From Trichoplusia ni (taxonomy: Eukaryota > Arthropoda > Insecta > Lepidoptera > Noctuidae): DNA of 64,000 nt. The translations under genes and the position numbers were made by a program. The notes under the pieces were generated by a model. That model did not search any database, was not told where the DNA came from, and saw only the letters and a list, made by a program, of their open reading frames with translations. This document shows, piece after piece, positions 11,601-26,600 of this stretch (position 1 is its first letter; each line of letters starts with the position of its first letter). The stretch spans positions 868,001 to 932,000 of the forward strand of contig NC_039499.1 in assembly GCF_003590095.1 (NCBI RefSeq), in the 5' to 3' direction.

Positions 11601-14600
11601 GTTCTACTGCCTCTGAAACTGACCCTAAAGTTAAGATTTACACTCCTTTCAATTAAGGTAAGATTTGTTTTCAACTTCTTAAAAATGATTAATTGAATAT
11701 TCACGTCATAACTCCAAGAAAGAACAGGCATGTAATAGATGTGAGGGAATCGATGATTAAAAAAAACAACAAGTAGGTACCTATTAATAAATGGTGTCTA
11801 TCTGTTAATATAATAGTGATAAATTACGTGTATTAGTAGAATCGGTAGCGTTTAGAGATCAGAATGACAAATGTTCCTTTTGTTAGTAACACTGCCAATA
11901 ACAAAGTTACGACGTCGGGATCAAAGGAATATACAAGCAACAATATTGAGGTTAAACATTGTCTCCTATTAAATAATACGATTTATCCAAAGTTTATCTG
12001 TACTTTTTACAAAAAAGGACGATAAAACAACGGCTCGCTACATCAATTATACATCGTTCCGTTTGTTCGAGATCGCATCTCACTTAAAACTTTCCCTAAT
12101 TATTACAAATTGCCGCATTTTAAGTCGTAGCCTTATTTAGTCCGGTTCCGAATCGAGTTCATTAAAAGAAAAGTTTTTACGCTTAGCCTTTCCCGTTTAT
12201 CAATTCAGTTTACGGCGTTTTTCAAACGGAATCTGGTTAGGATTTTATTAGTGTTGATTTAATAGGTTTTCCTCTTTACCTTCTACGTTTTCGTTGAGAG
12301 GCCCTAAAAGCATTAGTCGGTATTAACTGCTTGGAAGCAACACATTTACCAGATTGGAAATGGACATTGGGCATGCTTTTATTGAGATTTGTAGAATTGA
12401 TTTAACGGAAATTTCAGGTGTATTTTTTTGACTTCCAATTAATCTCACCTAAGGATAAGGTTCTTACGTTTTATTTCTGTAATTGTCTCTATGCGGTATA
12501 AATACAATAGAAGTGCCCAATTTGAACTGCTTTCTAAAATTAAGACGCAGTAATTGAAGTCTGTTCTTGTTAATTAGGAAAAACGTCCATACGTCATGTC
12601 GTCAGTATAAGCAAATAAGTCTTGCTTAGTCAGGTATTTCTGAAATTACGTCTGAGTAAAACGTTACGAATGTAAAGTGAACATAACCTACGTAACACGT
12701 GCTTCAATTATATAGAGCTGTTTGTTTACTCATATTCCCCATAACATATTAGGAAGTGATAGCTTTAGGTCTAGTTTGATACAACTTCCATTCCAAATAA
12801 ACCAAGGAATACATTAAAATGTCACTCCACGACAAAGCCTGGCGGGTTGCCAACCACAATATTCGAGATTCGGGAGATGTTCGGCGCATTCATCAACCAA
12901 AGTGCATAAAGAGACAGGACGGAGAGAATGAATTAAAACAACCTTTTATATCTCTTTTTAGTAAACTGTTTTTCTCTTATTAAGGAACAATACCGTTCAA
13001 ATACCGCTCCGTAAAGATGAGTTATGGGACTGTTTAAGTGCAGGTCGGTTCAGGGAAATTTATTGGCGTTTGTGGCTCGTCATTAAAGTTAACCGTGCTG
13101 CGGATAAAACGCTGACTACTCGGTTTATTGACTAACAATTCGGTTTATCAGATATCGAAGAATAGCAATATCAACTATTGTCAATGACGTCGTTAACTAT
13201 GATAGTAATTATGAAATAAATAAGATAAAAGAATCTTGATGGAAGCGATTCATTAAAAAATCTTGTTTATTTTAATTGTTGTAATTTTGTAATAAGGGAA
13301 AATCGTCGGAATTATTTTTAACCCCGGATGAATTTAAATCATAATGATAAATTTTCAAGCTTACCGCTTTTTAACGGGTTACGTTGGGAAGTACACAATT
13401 TTCGGTAAATTGAGTGATGACGCAGATGCTGGTCGTACGGAAATAATTTCGTAGATGGTAGAGAATTAATTTTTAAATACACGTAGATATACTTATTGTA
13501 CTGAAATATTTTAAGTGCAGCATTGTTTCATGCTGATAAAACAATATTTTTTATGTTAAATTAAAAGCATGCCCATATTTTAAACACATGAAGCAACATC
13601 TTTTCAGGCACCTCTTAATGAAAATAAGTTAAAATTTAGAAGGCAAAAGAAAGTATAGACCGAAAGAATATGACAGAAGAATAAAATAATATAATATAAA
13701 ATGTTTAATAATTATGTTAGTTCACAATAACAGGCTACCATAGAGTGTATTAAAATCATTAAAGTACATGCGAAATATCATGCACAAAGGGTTCATAAGA
13801 AGGAGTTTAAACACAATTTATAACTGACTAGAAATTCGTTGAAGCAGACAATACAGCTGGTTAAGTATAAAAAATAAAACGATTCTTAATTTGAATTATT
13901 GCCAAGTTATTATATTCCTGTAACCTCAGTTATCATCAAATTCTGAGCCATTGAGTAATAAATATAAATATTTTATTAGTTTTAAAAGCATTTCGAGTTT
14001 ACCTGACAAGTACAAAGACTAACATAATTTATTGCTATAATATACAATACTGGATAAAACACCGAACACTACTGGTAATTGTCTATAAGAACAGAACTGC
14101 TTTAACAAGTAGGAAAAACAAACACTAAAAATAAACAGGGAATTTGTTTTATCTTTAGAATGTTTGTTTTATTTAAAACATAATTCGAATCTACCGTATT
14201 CCTAAAAGGCTTTTTATGTTTTTCGTATGGAAATAAGTGGTGAGTAATTAAAATGTAAGCCTTTTATAATTTTGTAACCAAACTTTCGTGTATGATTGAA
14301 ACAACTTTGTGTATTTAAAAGGGAATGTCTTTCAGCTTTCAATTTCGTGCGTACATTTTGATACGAGTAGTTTCACGGAGTTAAGAACCAAGGAGGCGCT
14401 TTACTTCGTAACGTGTTTTTTAGAACAACTACACCGAATGTAAGTGTCATTGCGACATTTCAATTTTTATTGTCATTGTACAAATGTTACTTGGCTTGAC
14501 GATTTTGACAAAGTGTCTATAAATTCATTAGAATAGTGGTAGACACATGGGGTAAATTTTATTTATATAATTAATTTTAAAATTTTCTTGTGTTTGTGTT

Positions 14601-17600
14601 TGTACTTTCGTTTATATTATTTCGATTTTTTTTAGTTACTATGGTTCACATTTGGTTTTCTTGTTTCTTCAATTTCATTAAATGTTATTATAATTTGAAT
14701 CTAGTGCTTCCGATATATGTACAGACTTATGTATATGTACTGTATATTGCAGTGTGTCTACTTCCATTGTTTGATGAGCCTTACATAATATAGTTAGTGC
14801 GGTAGTTAATGCCACTGTCCATTACTCGTATCTCGCTTAATAACATTATGCGGTAGTTTGATAGTTTCAGTTGTTTGAATTGTGTGATTGTTTCTCAAAC
14901 ATGAACTATATGACAGGGAAACGAAGGAAATTACGCAATGGCATGTGTGTACTTGGTTACGAAAAAAAAACGTGCTAAGGAAAAGCTCCGTGATATTGTA
15001 AATAATGCCTTGGCAATATACATGAAAATTGTCAATCTTCTTTAAGAAAAAAAAAAGAAGTTGAGTAATAAAAAGTAACGAAAAAGGTTGGACTTGTTTT
15101 TAATACTGTTTTTCCGTATGGAACTGAATAACTTTATACAAAAAGTTCTAGTCTATTACGGATAAAACTCCAAGAAATTTTCGCCCATAAAATATTTAAT
15201 TATTTCTCACAATCTATCAGCCAATCTTGGTTGACTGCTGAATATACAGACATTTGATAGCCCGATGGACTGATGACCTAAAAGGTAGCTCGGATTGGAT
15301 AGAGAAGGCGCAGGACTGGGTTATGGTGCAACTTTGGGAGTCCTATATCCAGTACTTAATCCCCATACAATTTTGACTAGCTGCAGACAATTTTGGATGA
15401 AAATATCCGAAATTTATTTTATAAATACTTGGAAAGGTCAATAAATATCGTATATCTAATATTTAGTTGTTGACATTAAGGTGGCAAACAAAACAAGTTT
15501 TTAGAATTGAAAACATACTCCTACGTGCCCTCGAAGGATTTTCTGTTATTATCACTCAGGTCGACATTTGTTTGTTTTAGTTAAACCAGCTGTATTGTCT
15601 TCTAGAAGAGATTTAAAGAAGAAGAAAGAAGAAATTTAGTTTTAAAACGATATGCGCAACGTATAGAATAATTGATAAACAAAACTGGCGACATATTCGT
15701 TCTATTCCCAAACTTTTAAACAAGGGATTAGTAAATCCAAGTTATTATTGTTATTCAAAAGTTAGATCGAAATACAGGGTGGTTTCAATTAATTTGATAT
15801 ACAAGTTTATGGTATTCAAAGGGTGTTTGAATTCTTGAGCAAACAGCCAATGCCTCAAGTTTTATTTAACGTTGGACCAACTTATCAAACCTTCCGCGAA
15901 TTCAAATGCGTAATGTACAAAATTTATTCTTGTACTTCGACAATCTCTTCCGTTGTAAAAATATTTAAAGATTACCGAAAATTATGAACAATGAAAGCAT
16001 GATTATCGTTAATATTAATTTTTCCGCGTAAAACTTGAAGCATTTGCTTTGTGTAATTTTATGAGTTATGAACGTTCACGTTATTTTAAATGCAGGCAGT
16101 ATAATTATGGAAATTATTGTAATAAAGTGACTATAGTTAAGCTTGCTTACACCTACACTCTTTAGAAGTCCTTTGCTAATAAATAGATCAACGTTATTTT
16201 ATTCCTTAACTTAAAACATGTTTAGTTTAGAGAGAATTATTGATACAAAAGAAAAACAGTTGAATCAATTTGTCTACAGATTGTTTACTTGCTAATTCTA
16301 TTTCTATCTACTCAGACTTATTGCCTGTCTAGCTACAGACTAATTGTATAAATACTACACAGTGGGTACGATACAATACTCGTAAAGGAACTTTACCGTG
16401 CGGTGATGCTCGCAACTCGCTAGGCAACGGGGAGCTACGGGAGCTCAATCTAATGCTATCAATCATATAGATGTACCTATAGCACTAGAACAACGTGCTG
16501 AGTATGAGTTAATACAATGCACAACTGTTAACATCCTCAGAAAACATCATTCAGTGATCAACGCTTCAAAGAAGATTACTATTTAGAAAGTACTTGTTAT
16601 TTTGAGGGTTGCTATTCGTTAAGGAGGTTCGAGTGTCGGCATTTCAAAGGCACTTACCGCTGTCGAAGTTCTCATTAGTGTTCATGGCGGCCATCTTAGT
16701 GTTGGTGATGTCCTTGAAGGAGGCGAGAAATAAAACCACTTCTCGTTTCTCATTCTTAATTGGGACGATGTCGAGCAAACACCAAAAGGGAGATCCTGTA
16801 AAGTTTAATGAATGTAAATTACTATTGAAATTCAAACGAATGAACGGGTGTCTTGTCGTTGATTATGTATGAAGCGTCCATTTTTCGCTAGAGACTTGAA
16901 TGACGTGTAAAATATATTCAGAAGCAATTTCTGTGAATTTAATATAGTTTTAGTATGGCATCGTTCTTAAAAGCAATAAATGTAGGTGACGACGAACAGC
17001 TGGGTGCTTGTAAAATTTTAATTTTGTCGAATGGAATCGTAAACCCCTTATTGGTTTTGTTTACGATTGTGGCATGGACGACGTTTTGCAAAGCCTTGAT
17101 TGCTATAGGATCGTGATGAGAGTATATACTATATACTTTTTTTGTTTTTTTTTTTATTTTTATTATGGAATGGATGATGACTGGGTATAAAAAGAAAAAA
17201 TCTCATTAGTCCCTCAGTTAGATAATTGAAAAGTATGAGACACGTATTTTTTCCTTTTTCAGAAAAACTAGAATTGACAAAGATTAACTGCTTTAAAGTT
17301 TAGGAGAGGCGTAACGATAGAGTAAAATTTATACTCAATCGTGAAGTCACGCGTAAGTTTCATTCACTGTAATTTGGTCAATTTATGTTTGCGGGACAAA
17401 TTAAAAAGTACGTATCCATTATTATACAAAAAACTACAAGACGCACGCTGCAAAAAAAATTGTCATCATCCCTATTAATTCAAATGTCATAAGAGCTTTA
17501 TGATATACAAAATTGTTCAAATAGGGATATATCACACTTAATAATCCATTAAAATTGTTATAGATGGAGCCAGTTTTATCAGTCTTAAAAAAAATGAACG

Positions 17601-20600
17601 GTCAAAATCTAACCAAAAACATATTATACATTTTAAAACAATCAAAACGCAGCTCACGTTCGGATTTCAAAAATATAATATGGCGGTGTTACCATCGAAG
17701 CCCCGTTCTGATTACAAAAAAGCTAGCACGTATACGCGGATTTAAAGTGCAGAACTCATAATGGCGGTTTCATTGCTTTTACACGAATGCAATTCAGCTG
17801 TGAAGTTTCGCTCTGATATTGAGTTTGGCGCGCTCAATGACAATTTACTTAATGGATATTGTATTGGACATTTTGGATGGATGAACTGTTCTCGTTTGTA
17901 ATTTGAGTGGTAACTACGCTATTATATTATAGTCAAAAGTGAAATTTTAAAGTAAGCATACAATGACGTAATATTGGTGGAAACGCAAGAGCTTTCAATT
18001 GGTAATTGTACTTATCATTTTAAAAAAACTTTTATCATTGAAATAACGCAATAATCGCGAAAAAAATCGAAAGCTCCATACACACATTATGGGCGCATGA
18101 CTCGATAAAATGTACGGAACAGATTTTTTTTTGCGTTTACAGTATTGGTCCCATAGTAAAAGTTATTCGTAATCATGAGTAACAGCTTTTGCTTCTATTC
18201 TGTTACAAATTGTATAAGAAATACAATCCCTGATACTACTCGTTTTCAACTTTACGTACTTGCAAAAAAATATAATATCATGTATATCCATTTCGTAATT
18301 AAATAAAGCTGTTATTAAAATAATTTAGTAAAACAGGGTCAAAACAACAATTGAACTCAATTTCCTCCAAATTGAAACCATTCTTTAATTTAATGTTACG
18401 ACTTTTTTAAGAACCCGCGTAATGATCGAGAATCTTTTCTCACATCGGAAAATAATGAGCTCAAACCCAGATGTTCGGAATTAAAAATCAAATTAGAAAT
18501 TACTTTTTATTTTTACACGTTAAAAATTGCTATTACGAAGTGTAGGCAAACTAGACCTGATTAAGAAAAAAAATAACGTCTTTTTTAATAACAATGTTTA
18601 AAAAAAAATACCGTTCCGTCATCTTTAAATTATAGTTACTACGTGCACTTTAGACCTACTTTTTTGCATACTTATATCTTTGTTCACAACCACCTCCCCG
18701 GGTGAGGTAGCGGGCAGTTCCAAACTCTTCCTGCCTAAACCTGAACTGCTGCGCAACGGAAATACATAGCAATTCATCACATACAGTTAGAAAATTACAA
18801 CTTGTAGGACCTTACCATTTTTCTTGTAGAATATGAGTTCCAGTTTAAGTTCATGTTTGGATTCCAGTGCTGCATCGATCTCATGGCGGTGTTCTTCCCT
18901 CGTATCTGGGCCATGGAGGAACTTGCACGCGCACCCCTTCTGCATAATGTGCGCGCGCGCCCAGCCTGTCAGCTCGCAGAACCCATCGGAGCAGTACACG
19001 ATCGGGTAGCATGGTACCTGAGCGTTGCCCAGCACGAAGTTGCTGTCTATTGACAAAAGAAAATATTACTATTGAGTTTTAAATACAGCTTATGCTTAAA
19101 GCTGAAATCTTTCCCGTAATAATGTTACCCAGAATAGAAGGCAAGGTAAATAGCTATAAGTATGAATTCAGGTTATGCGAAGTCTGAACTAGAATTAACA
19201 GCTCAAATTAATATTATTTATATTTTTCTTGTTGCACTACCAATATGATCACGTAACACGTAACACATAACAAACAGCAGACGCATGAAGTTTTAAACCA
19301 TATAACAAAAGCTAGCAATAAATTACATTGGAACACAAACAAGATTGACATTATTCAATAATGTTAAATCATTCAAAATACTCTTAGTATTAACTGTATT
19401 TCAGAGCGCATTAACGTAGAATAGAGTTGGCAGTCTGCTGAATTTGTTATAAAACAGCCAATATAATAGGCCTAAATTGAAGGTTATATTCTTTAACATC
19501 TGATCACCATGAAGTTTCTTACTTTTTTCATTTAAGGCACAAATACAAACGACTAAGTATTTGTAACTCAAAAGTGAAAATTGATATTCAATTCAGAGTT
19601 CAGATGATACAGTGTTTTTTCTTTATAAGAAATGAATACTTAAGCGTGCGTTTGTGATTAGGAGAACGGTACCTTTTTACCTTAACGTATTTTATCTTTT
19701 TTCCTATAATACGATAGAATTTCAACACATTGTTCTTAGCGTATTTACAGATGCGTAACAGTTTCACAGGCACCGATTTTAAAATGCACTGTGCCATTCT
19801 GGAAAAAGACGAACAATTGCACAAACCGGCCGTCCGTTTTTTTCCTGTACATCGGACCATAAAATAGTAAAATGCCTTGTAAGTGCACAAACGCCCGAAG
19901 CATTCTACCAGTGTTTTTCTGAACTTTTTATTATACCATGATTCAGTTTGTGGTCCGAATTCTATAACCACTCTTAGTAAGCTTCCCGTCGTAGCGCGTA
20001 ACGTAGTAAATTCCTTATATTGCTCTAGATAAAGGCTATATCCGAACCGCAAAATTATGTAGAGAACCAGTAAAAACCTCGGGCTAACTGCGCCGGATAA
20101 AAACTCACATTTTGGGATCGGCATCTGGCGTACTGAATAGAAGATGGTTTTTGAAACGCCTGTTAGTTTTCCACATGAATATAGTCCGATTTGGGATTGG
20201 AATCTGTCTGTTTTCGCCTAAATTTTAGTCTGGGAACTGTAGGTAATATTGTTACGCTTTCCGGTACGTAAGCGGTGTAATCTCGGGCGTCTAGTTACTG
20301 TTGTAATTGTAATTAATTTATAAGGGAAACTAACAGTGGTCTATTTTTAGGTCGGAGTGTTTGTTGTTGCTTTGTTATTTCAGTTTACTCGTGTTTGACG
20401 TTCATTAGAAACTTGCGACACAATAGCTATTCTTTGTCATGACAAAACTACCGTGACATAAGTTTTTGAATTTTATTAATGCTATATTTAAAGCTGTATT
20501 TTTATTCCTACAGGGATTTTTTCCCAGATTTCAGTTCGTTCTATTCATAAAGCCTAGGATTAATTCGGCTGTATTCACAGGATTTTATGGAATTCGGACG

Positions 20601-23600
20601 TTTATAGTCGCCTCGCTTTTAAATAATTTCGAGGACTTTGGTTTTGTACCGTGGAGTATACATATGTACCATACCCCATAGAGGTTTTATAGAATCAAGG
20701 ATTCAAAATATTGTAAGCGTTGAAAAGCTTTATAAATAATAAAAAAATAAATAGAAATATACTCCTATATGATCAACAGTATTTGAGCATGTGAATGGTC
20801 AAAATATATATGCAATATGCATTTTATATAAAAATAAAAATCTATTATATGTAATTCCCGTGTCATGGTGTTCGTAACGGAGCTCCTTTGAAATGGCTCG
20901 ACCGATTTTGGATTGATCTGAGAATCGGGCAACAATTTTTCACAAACCCCTTCATTTAATTTTTTCCCTAGAACTCGTTGAGCCATACAAATGTATGACA
21001 CAGCAATGTTTGATGGGACAGCCAGCTTTATTAAATTTTCGTGTCACGATGTTACTTCCTATCCTCCTCAGGGACAGCTGCAGCAGTGTCAATTACGTGT
21101 CACGTTGTTTGTCCGCGATAGACTCCTAAACTACTTTCTCGAATTCGATCAAATTTGTACTCCGCGTGCAATGATCCATCGAAAGACAGGATAGCTTTAA
21201 TAGCTTATATCTCAATCTATAGTCGCAATATTATTTTCTTATAAATTATGTAGGTATCCCCTATACCCGGACGAAGTCGCGGGTTACTGCTAGTGTACTA
21301 TACCACAAAAAGTTTGTGATGCAGAAAAGGTTAAGTTAAAGTTTTGATTGCTCTCGGTTGCCGGGAACGCCCGTCCGCTTCAACAGTTAAGCGCTGAGTG
21401 GACTATGAGCATTTAATCTCAAAACTTTGTTCATAGCGTGTTCCCTAAGTGCTTCTCACGTGAGACGCATACTTCCATTTTTGAAAGATTTAGACACCAT
21501 GATAGAAAAGAGAGTTTGATAAAAGAAGTGCGTATGCTCTTTCTATGGGAAGAGGTCTTTGTATAGCAGTAGGGCAACTAATGGTGTGGTAATGATAATG
21601 ATCGTAATCAAGTGAAAATAGAGCGATTATCCTGTTTACTGAATTGTCATACAGTTCCTGTTCGTGCCTTACTACTTACTAGTAAAGTAAGGTAGCGATG
21701 GATAGATAACAAAGGTCCACTAAATTAATATCCGGGTTTTTAATCATTTCATTCTGTTTATGTAATGGGATAAGGACGACTATGTCGTTTGTGGCAATGT
21801 CACTTACATTGCCAATAAATATTTTATACCATTTAGTTTAAGTAGATTCTTGAAACAAAAAGGTTTCTTAGCAATTCCTGATACTAAAGACCTTAGCAGG
21901 TTATTTTTGAATACAAATTTGAGCTGCTTTACAAACGCAGTAAGAGTTGAACGTTTATCTTCATTTAAAAGTCCTCTTAAATTTACTTCCATTAAAACTT
22001 CAGCATTTCCAAAGCTACGTTACAAAGCTATAGATATAATATGTGAGTATAAACACGAGATACCGGTATCCATCCTCAAAGTCACAAAGTTCACTCTACC
22101 GTAAACGCACATAAAGTATCGTGTAAAATTTACTCGGTGACTCGCCCCCCACGATACAGTATTTATTTACCGACTCTGGCAGTCAAACATCACATAACCT
22201 CAAAAAATATACGCTGTACGGGACGTTCGCCGTTCGCCGTATATGCCGTATACCAAGTATATGACGTACGATATATTTTCACAACACGGCGATATTGCTC
22301 GTTGGTTGTGTATGGGACTCAAATGGTATGGTTTAAGTTGAAATGGGAACTTTGAGTGAGCGTGTTTTGTTTTCAGTCTTGAGCTTGAATAAACAAATGG
22401 AGAATTGAAATAGTATTGCATGTTTCCTATGATGGCGCAGTATTGAATGACCAAGCGAAAGTTTTGTAGCGTTGTAGTCTCTTAGCGTTATAACGAAAAT
22501 ATTGGGTTTTTATTAGATCCCGAGTAATTTAATTGCCAACCCTGAAATAAGAAAAAGGCGAAAGCAATTAGAAGAAGATTGTATATTTTCATCAATCAAT
22601 TCCCAGAAACTTCAAGGTTACCCGGATTACGATAAATTTACTCATCCAAAAGATAATAACCAAACAAAGGATCAAGAATAAATTAAAATCCAGATAAGTT
22701 ATTATAATTTAAAACAAATCTCTAAAATTCGATAAATATTTAAAGTATACGTAAACAATTTGATAAGTTGATGCATATCTCATTTTGCATTTAATAAAGC
22801 TCTGTGGTTTTGCAAGATTAAACGGTTTTTTTAAATTTAGTTCGAGAAGGGTAGGAACAGAATCTTGTCACTAAGGCTCCGGTGTCTCTACTTCCGTCAC
22901 CTCATGAACCTTGGTAGATATACACAGTTTATTTTGTTCACTGATGATTTATTCCAGTTGTAGCTATAACATCAAATACATAAAAGTAAAGATAAAAAGG
23001 TTAAGCGTTGCGGACATAATCTTTTTGGGTGACGAATAAATTTGTGTTTTGTTTTTTTAGCCTACACTTACGGCATCCTCGTAATATATCGAACTTTCCT
23101 TGATCGATATATAACGGAAACAGCTTTAATTTGGTGAAAATTTTAAACTAAAACCTCTTTCGCAGATAAACTAGAAGCTGTTGTGGCTTCCCAACAAACA
23201 ATATAAAATGAATCAGCCCGCCTCTGATTAATTGTTTCGCCGCCCAAAAACCCGCGTCAAACTCCACACACAGTTTCTTTTAATTAAAATAATGAACGTA
23301 AATTACCTACTTACAAAACAAAGGCGGCTTATGTTTGAATAATAATAAAATTGGTCTTTATTATGTTAATCTAAGAGTTTAATTTAAAATGAAAAGTTGG
23401 AAGTTTTGTTTGACTGGTTGCTATTCACATATGTTGTAGCGATTAATCACGATGTTTATAAATACATTTAATGGTATTAATTGAGATTTGATTTGCCTCT
23501 ATTTCCTTGAAAGGTTAATAACGCAAGGACTTGAAAATAAGGGTGAATGAACCTTATTTCGTTTGGCCTATTAATTCTTCAGTCAGTTGTCGGTTGACGT

Positions 23601-26600
23601 AAACAATTTATGGCAAGGTATTCTATTTTTTTGTTTCTAAAATAATATTTCGCGGAAATAATAATATTAAAACCAGTCTATTTGTGAAGTGGAAAGTTGG
23701 ACTTACTGCGGGTTCTGTACAACTACGCGTAGGTTAACGAAAAATATGTTACCACTAGCTGACCCAGCAAACGTTGTTCTGCCGAATATTTATTTTAGTG
23801 TGAGCAACCCTTATCACTTAGAGGTATGAAAAATAGATGTTGTTCTATTCTCAGACCTACTGAATACGCATATAAAATTTGGTAAAAATCGGTTTAGCCG
23901 TTTCGGAGGAGTACGGTAACTAGCATCATGGCACGGGAATTTTATATATTAGAAGATTATATAATATTATAAATGCGAAAGTAATTCTGTCTGTCTGTTT
24001 GTTACGGTTTCACGTTTAAACCGCTGAACTGATTTTAATGAAATTTGGTGCAGAGATAGAGTTGACCTTGAGAAACAACATAGGATAGTTTTCGTATTAG
24101 ATAATCGTTGTCATATTGGAAACAAAAATTTATCATCTGTGAAAATATTAAAGATGAGGTAACTGGTGACACTCGGACGGACACCAAAGCCTTATTAATT
24201 TTTATAGTGTTCCGATTATACCCCTTGTTTACAAAATCCCAAATGCCTACTGTTATATTTGTTAAAAAGGAGTATAGTATGCAATTACATATTATATTAT
24301 ATTATATATATTAATTAAGACTGGACGCGCCTATAACAATTCCTTGAATCAAACTTTGGTGTGGATTTTAATATTCTACAGGGTGTTCAACAAACGACGG
24401 CAGATAGATAACACGCGCATCTAGTTCATCGATTACAATTGTAGATGTTAGTTCCACGTCGTAGATTAATGAACAGATATCTTCTAGAACTCGCTGGGAA
24501 TAGTTAAGCAACAAGAACTAATTGCTTAGACTTGCTAATATGGTTAAAACAATAAATTTAATGTAATTCGATTAAACCGCATTCGATTTTAAAGTGTGTG
24601 GTGTTTTTGACATAACGTTTTGTTAATAAAGACAAGAAAGTATACGGTGAGAAATTTTTAGGGTTCTTGCTAAATGGTGAGCTTTTTTTTGTATTTATCA
24701 TAACTGCGGCAGCGAAAATACATCATTTATAAAAATAATCTTTCCTTTTGTCACCTTTCATGATTTACAGCATGGTCGCGGACAAACGGACAGAAAACAG
24801 AGTCACAATAATAGGGTACCCTTTGGGTATGAGAACCTCAAGATGAAGACCGAAGCTGTGTTAAAACGATGTTTTCTAGCTCTTCCTTGGGTCTACCAAC
24901 ACTTCCTTAAAAGTGAGATGGTTGCAGTTGTGGGAAAGAGATGCCGCTCTACATTGTAAGTTGTCTCGCTTCAACATTCTTACTTTTTGAGCCTTTGCAT
25001 GGTGGTAGGTACAGGCTGGTTTTAAACAGTTTTCGTTGCTAGTGGCAATTTCTTAGTGGTCTGGACGCTCACACGCGATTCTTTTCATTTCAGTGAACGC
25101 GAGCGGCTAAAAATAGAACACACTTAGATCTTGGTTCTTTCACATTTTCTACTCCATTTTGTTGCTGTAAACAGGGCGTTGATATTGCCAAATATCTGAA
25201 ATATCAATGTAGAGCTTGTGGAAGCAGTGGAATGGTAAAATTACATACATACTTTTTGGATATCTATTTGTATATTCTTATAATGCGTGAGTGGTTGCTA
25301 CGCATACATATGTACGGTCTCAATTGCATACTTAGGCTAACCAACTAAGACTTGATGCTTCTTAGCGACAGTTAATGTACTTAGTGTTAAGGTGTCTATC
25401 GATGGCTGATGGATTTGGTGTCAAATTTTAAATCTCCATTACACCGCCGACTTGAATAAATACCTCTTTAAAAACAATATTTTTCTGTATCGTTTTGCCA
25501 AGTGATGGTAATCACTTTTTAATGCGAATATAAATTTTATTTTCCTTAAATTATGTTGTTGATGCGTTTGCTATACATAAATTGACCTAAATAACAATTA
25601 ACTGTCATACAGCATTGATCACCAATACACCGAATATTCCAAACTTTAAATAGATTGATTAAAATTGAACCACCTAATAATTTAAGCTATCAGTTCCACT
25701 AACTTAAATGGAATTAACAATAATCGGCTTTTCCTTTCAAACAAATTAATGGGATCAACGGAAGCAAATAATTTCACGTATAGAGTTCACGGGATGAACT
25801 TCGGATGAAGGATTGACACCAGATTATTATTTCAACCCATCTCAGGCTGCCAATTATGATTAAATAATAACAATGTTTGATTTATTATCTATAATATATA
25901 TTTTATTTCCTTCGGAAACTATCGGAACTACGCCGCGTTATGTTTTCATGAATTTGGTGCGGCGCGCGGCGTCTTGAAATTTTAGCGGGAAAGGTTACCT
26001 ACTCATTTATTTATAGATTAGTTTTTAATATTGGGGATTTTATATAGTTTTAATTCACAAGTGTATCCTAAAACAAAACATTGTTTCCATCTAGAACTTA
26101 TAATGTGCCTCAGTAGTATACCTATAGCGAACACGGGAGTCAAACAAATGCCATCTACTCTTTGACTTCAGTAGTCGCTACACCTCATCAAGATATTTAT
26201 GAAATTAAGATAGCACATTTTCTAGCACATATTAATATTCATTACAAGCGACACCAAAAAACATATTACTTATTAGTCTGAAAGCTACTTATTCACCACT
26301 GAACATAGAAGGCACTAATAGCAACACATGTACCTATAAAAACAACCTACACGTAATTAAAATATTAATAGGACTGTCAAATGTTACAGTCATAATATTT
26401 AAACTACTATGGCCAGCTAGAAATAAGTTTAGTGCGGTCATGACTGCAAGTGTAGTGCACATTCGCGAATCTGTGGCTAATTTTACTGAATCGGTTCGGT
26501 CAATGCGCCGCGATCCAGGCGGAACAGAAATAACAGGCGGTTAATTGAAACTGGCGCCAATTTGGTCCGATATAATGTGCAATCAAAACTACTTCAGTCA

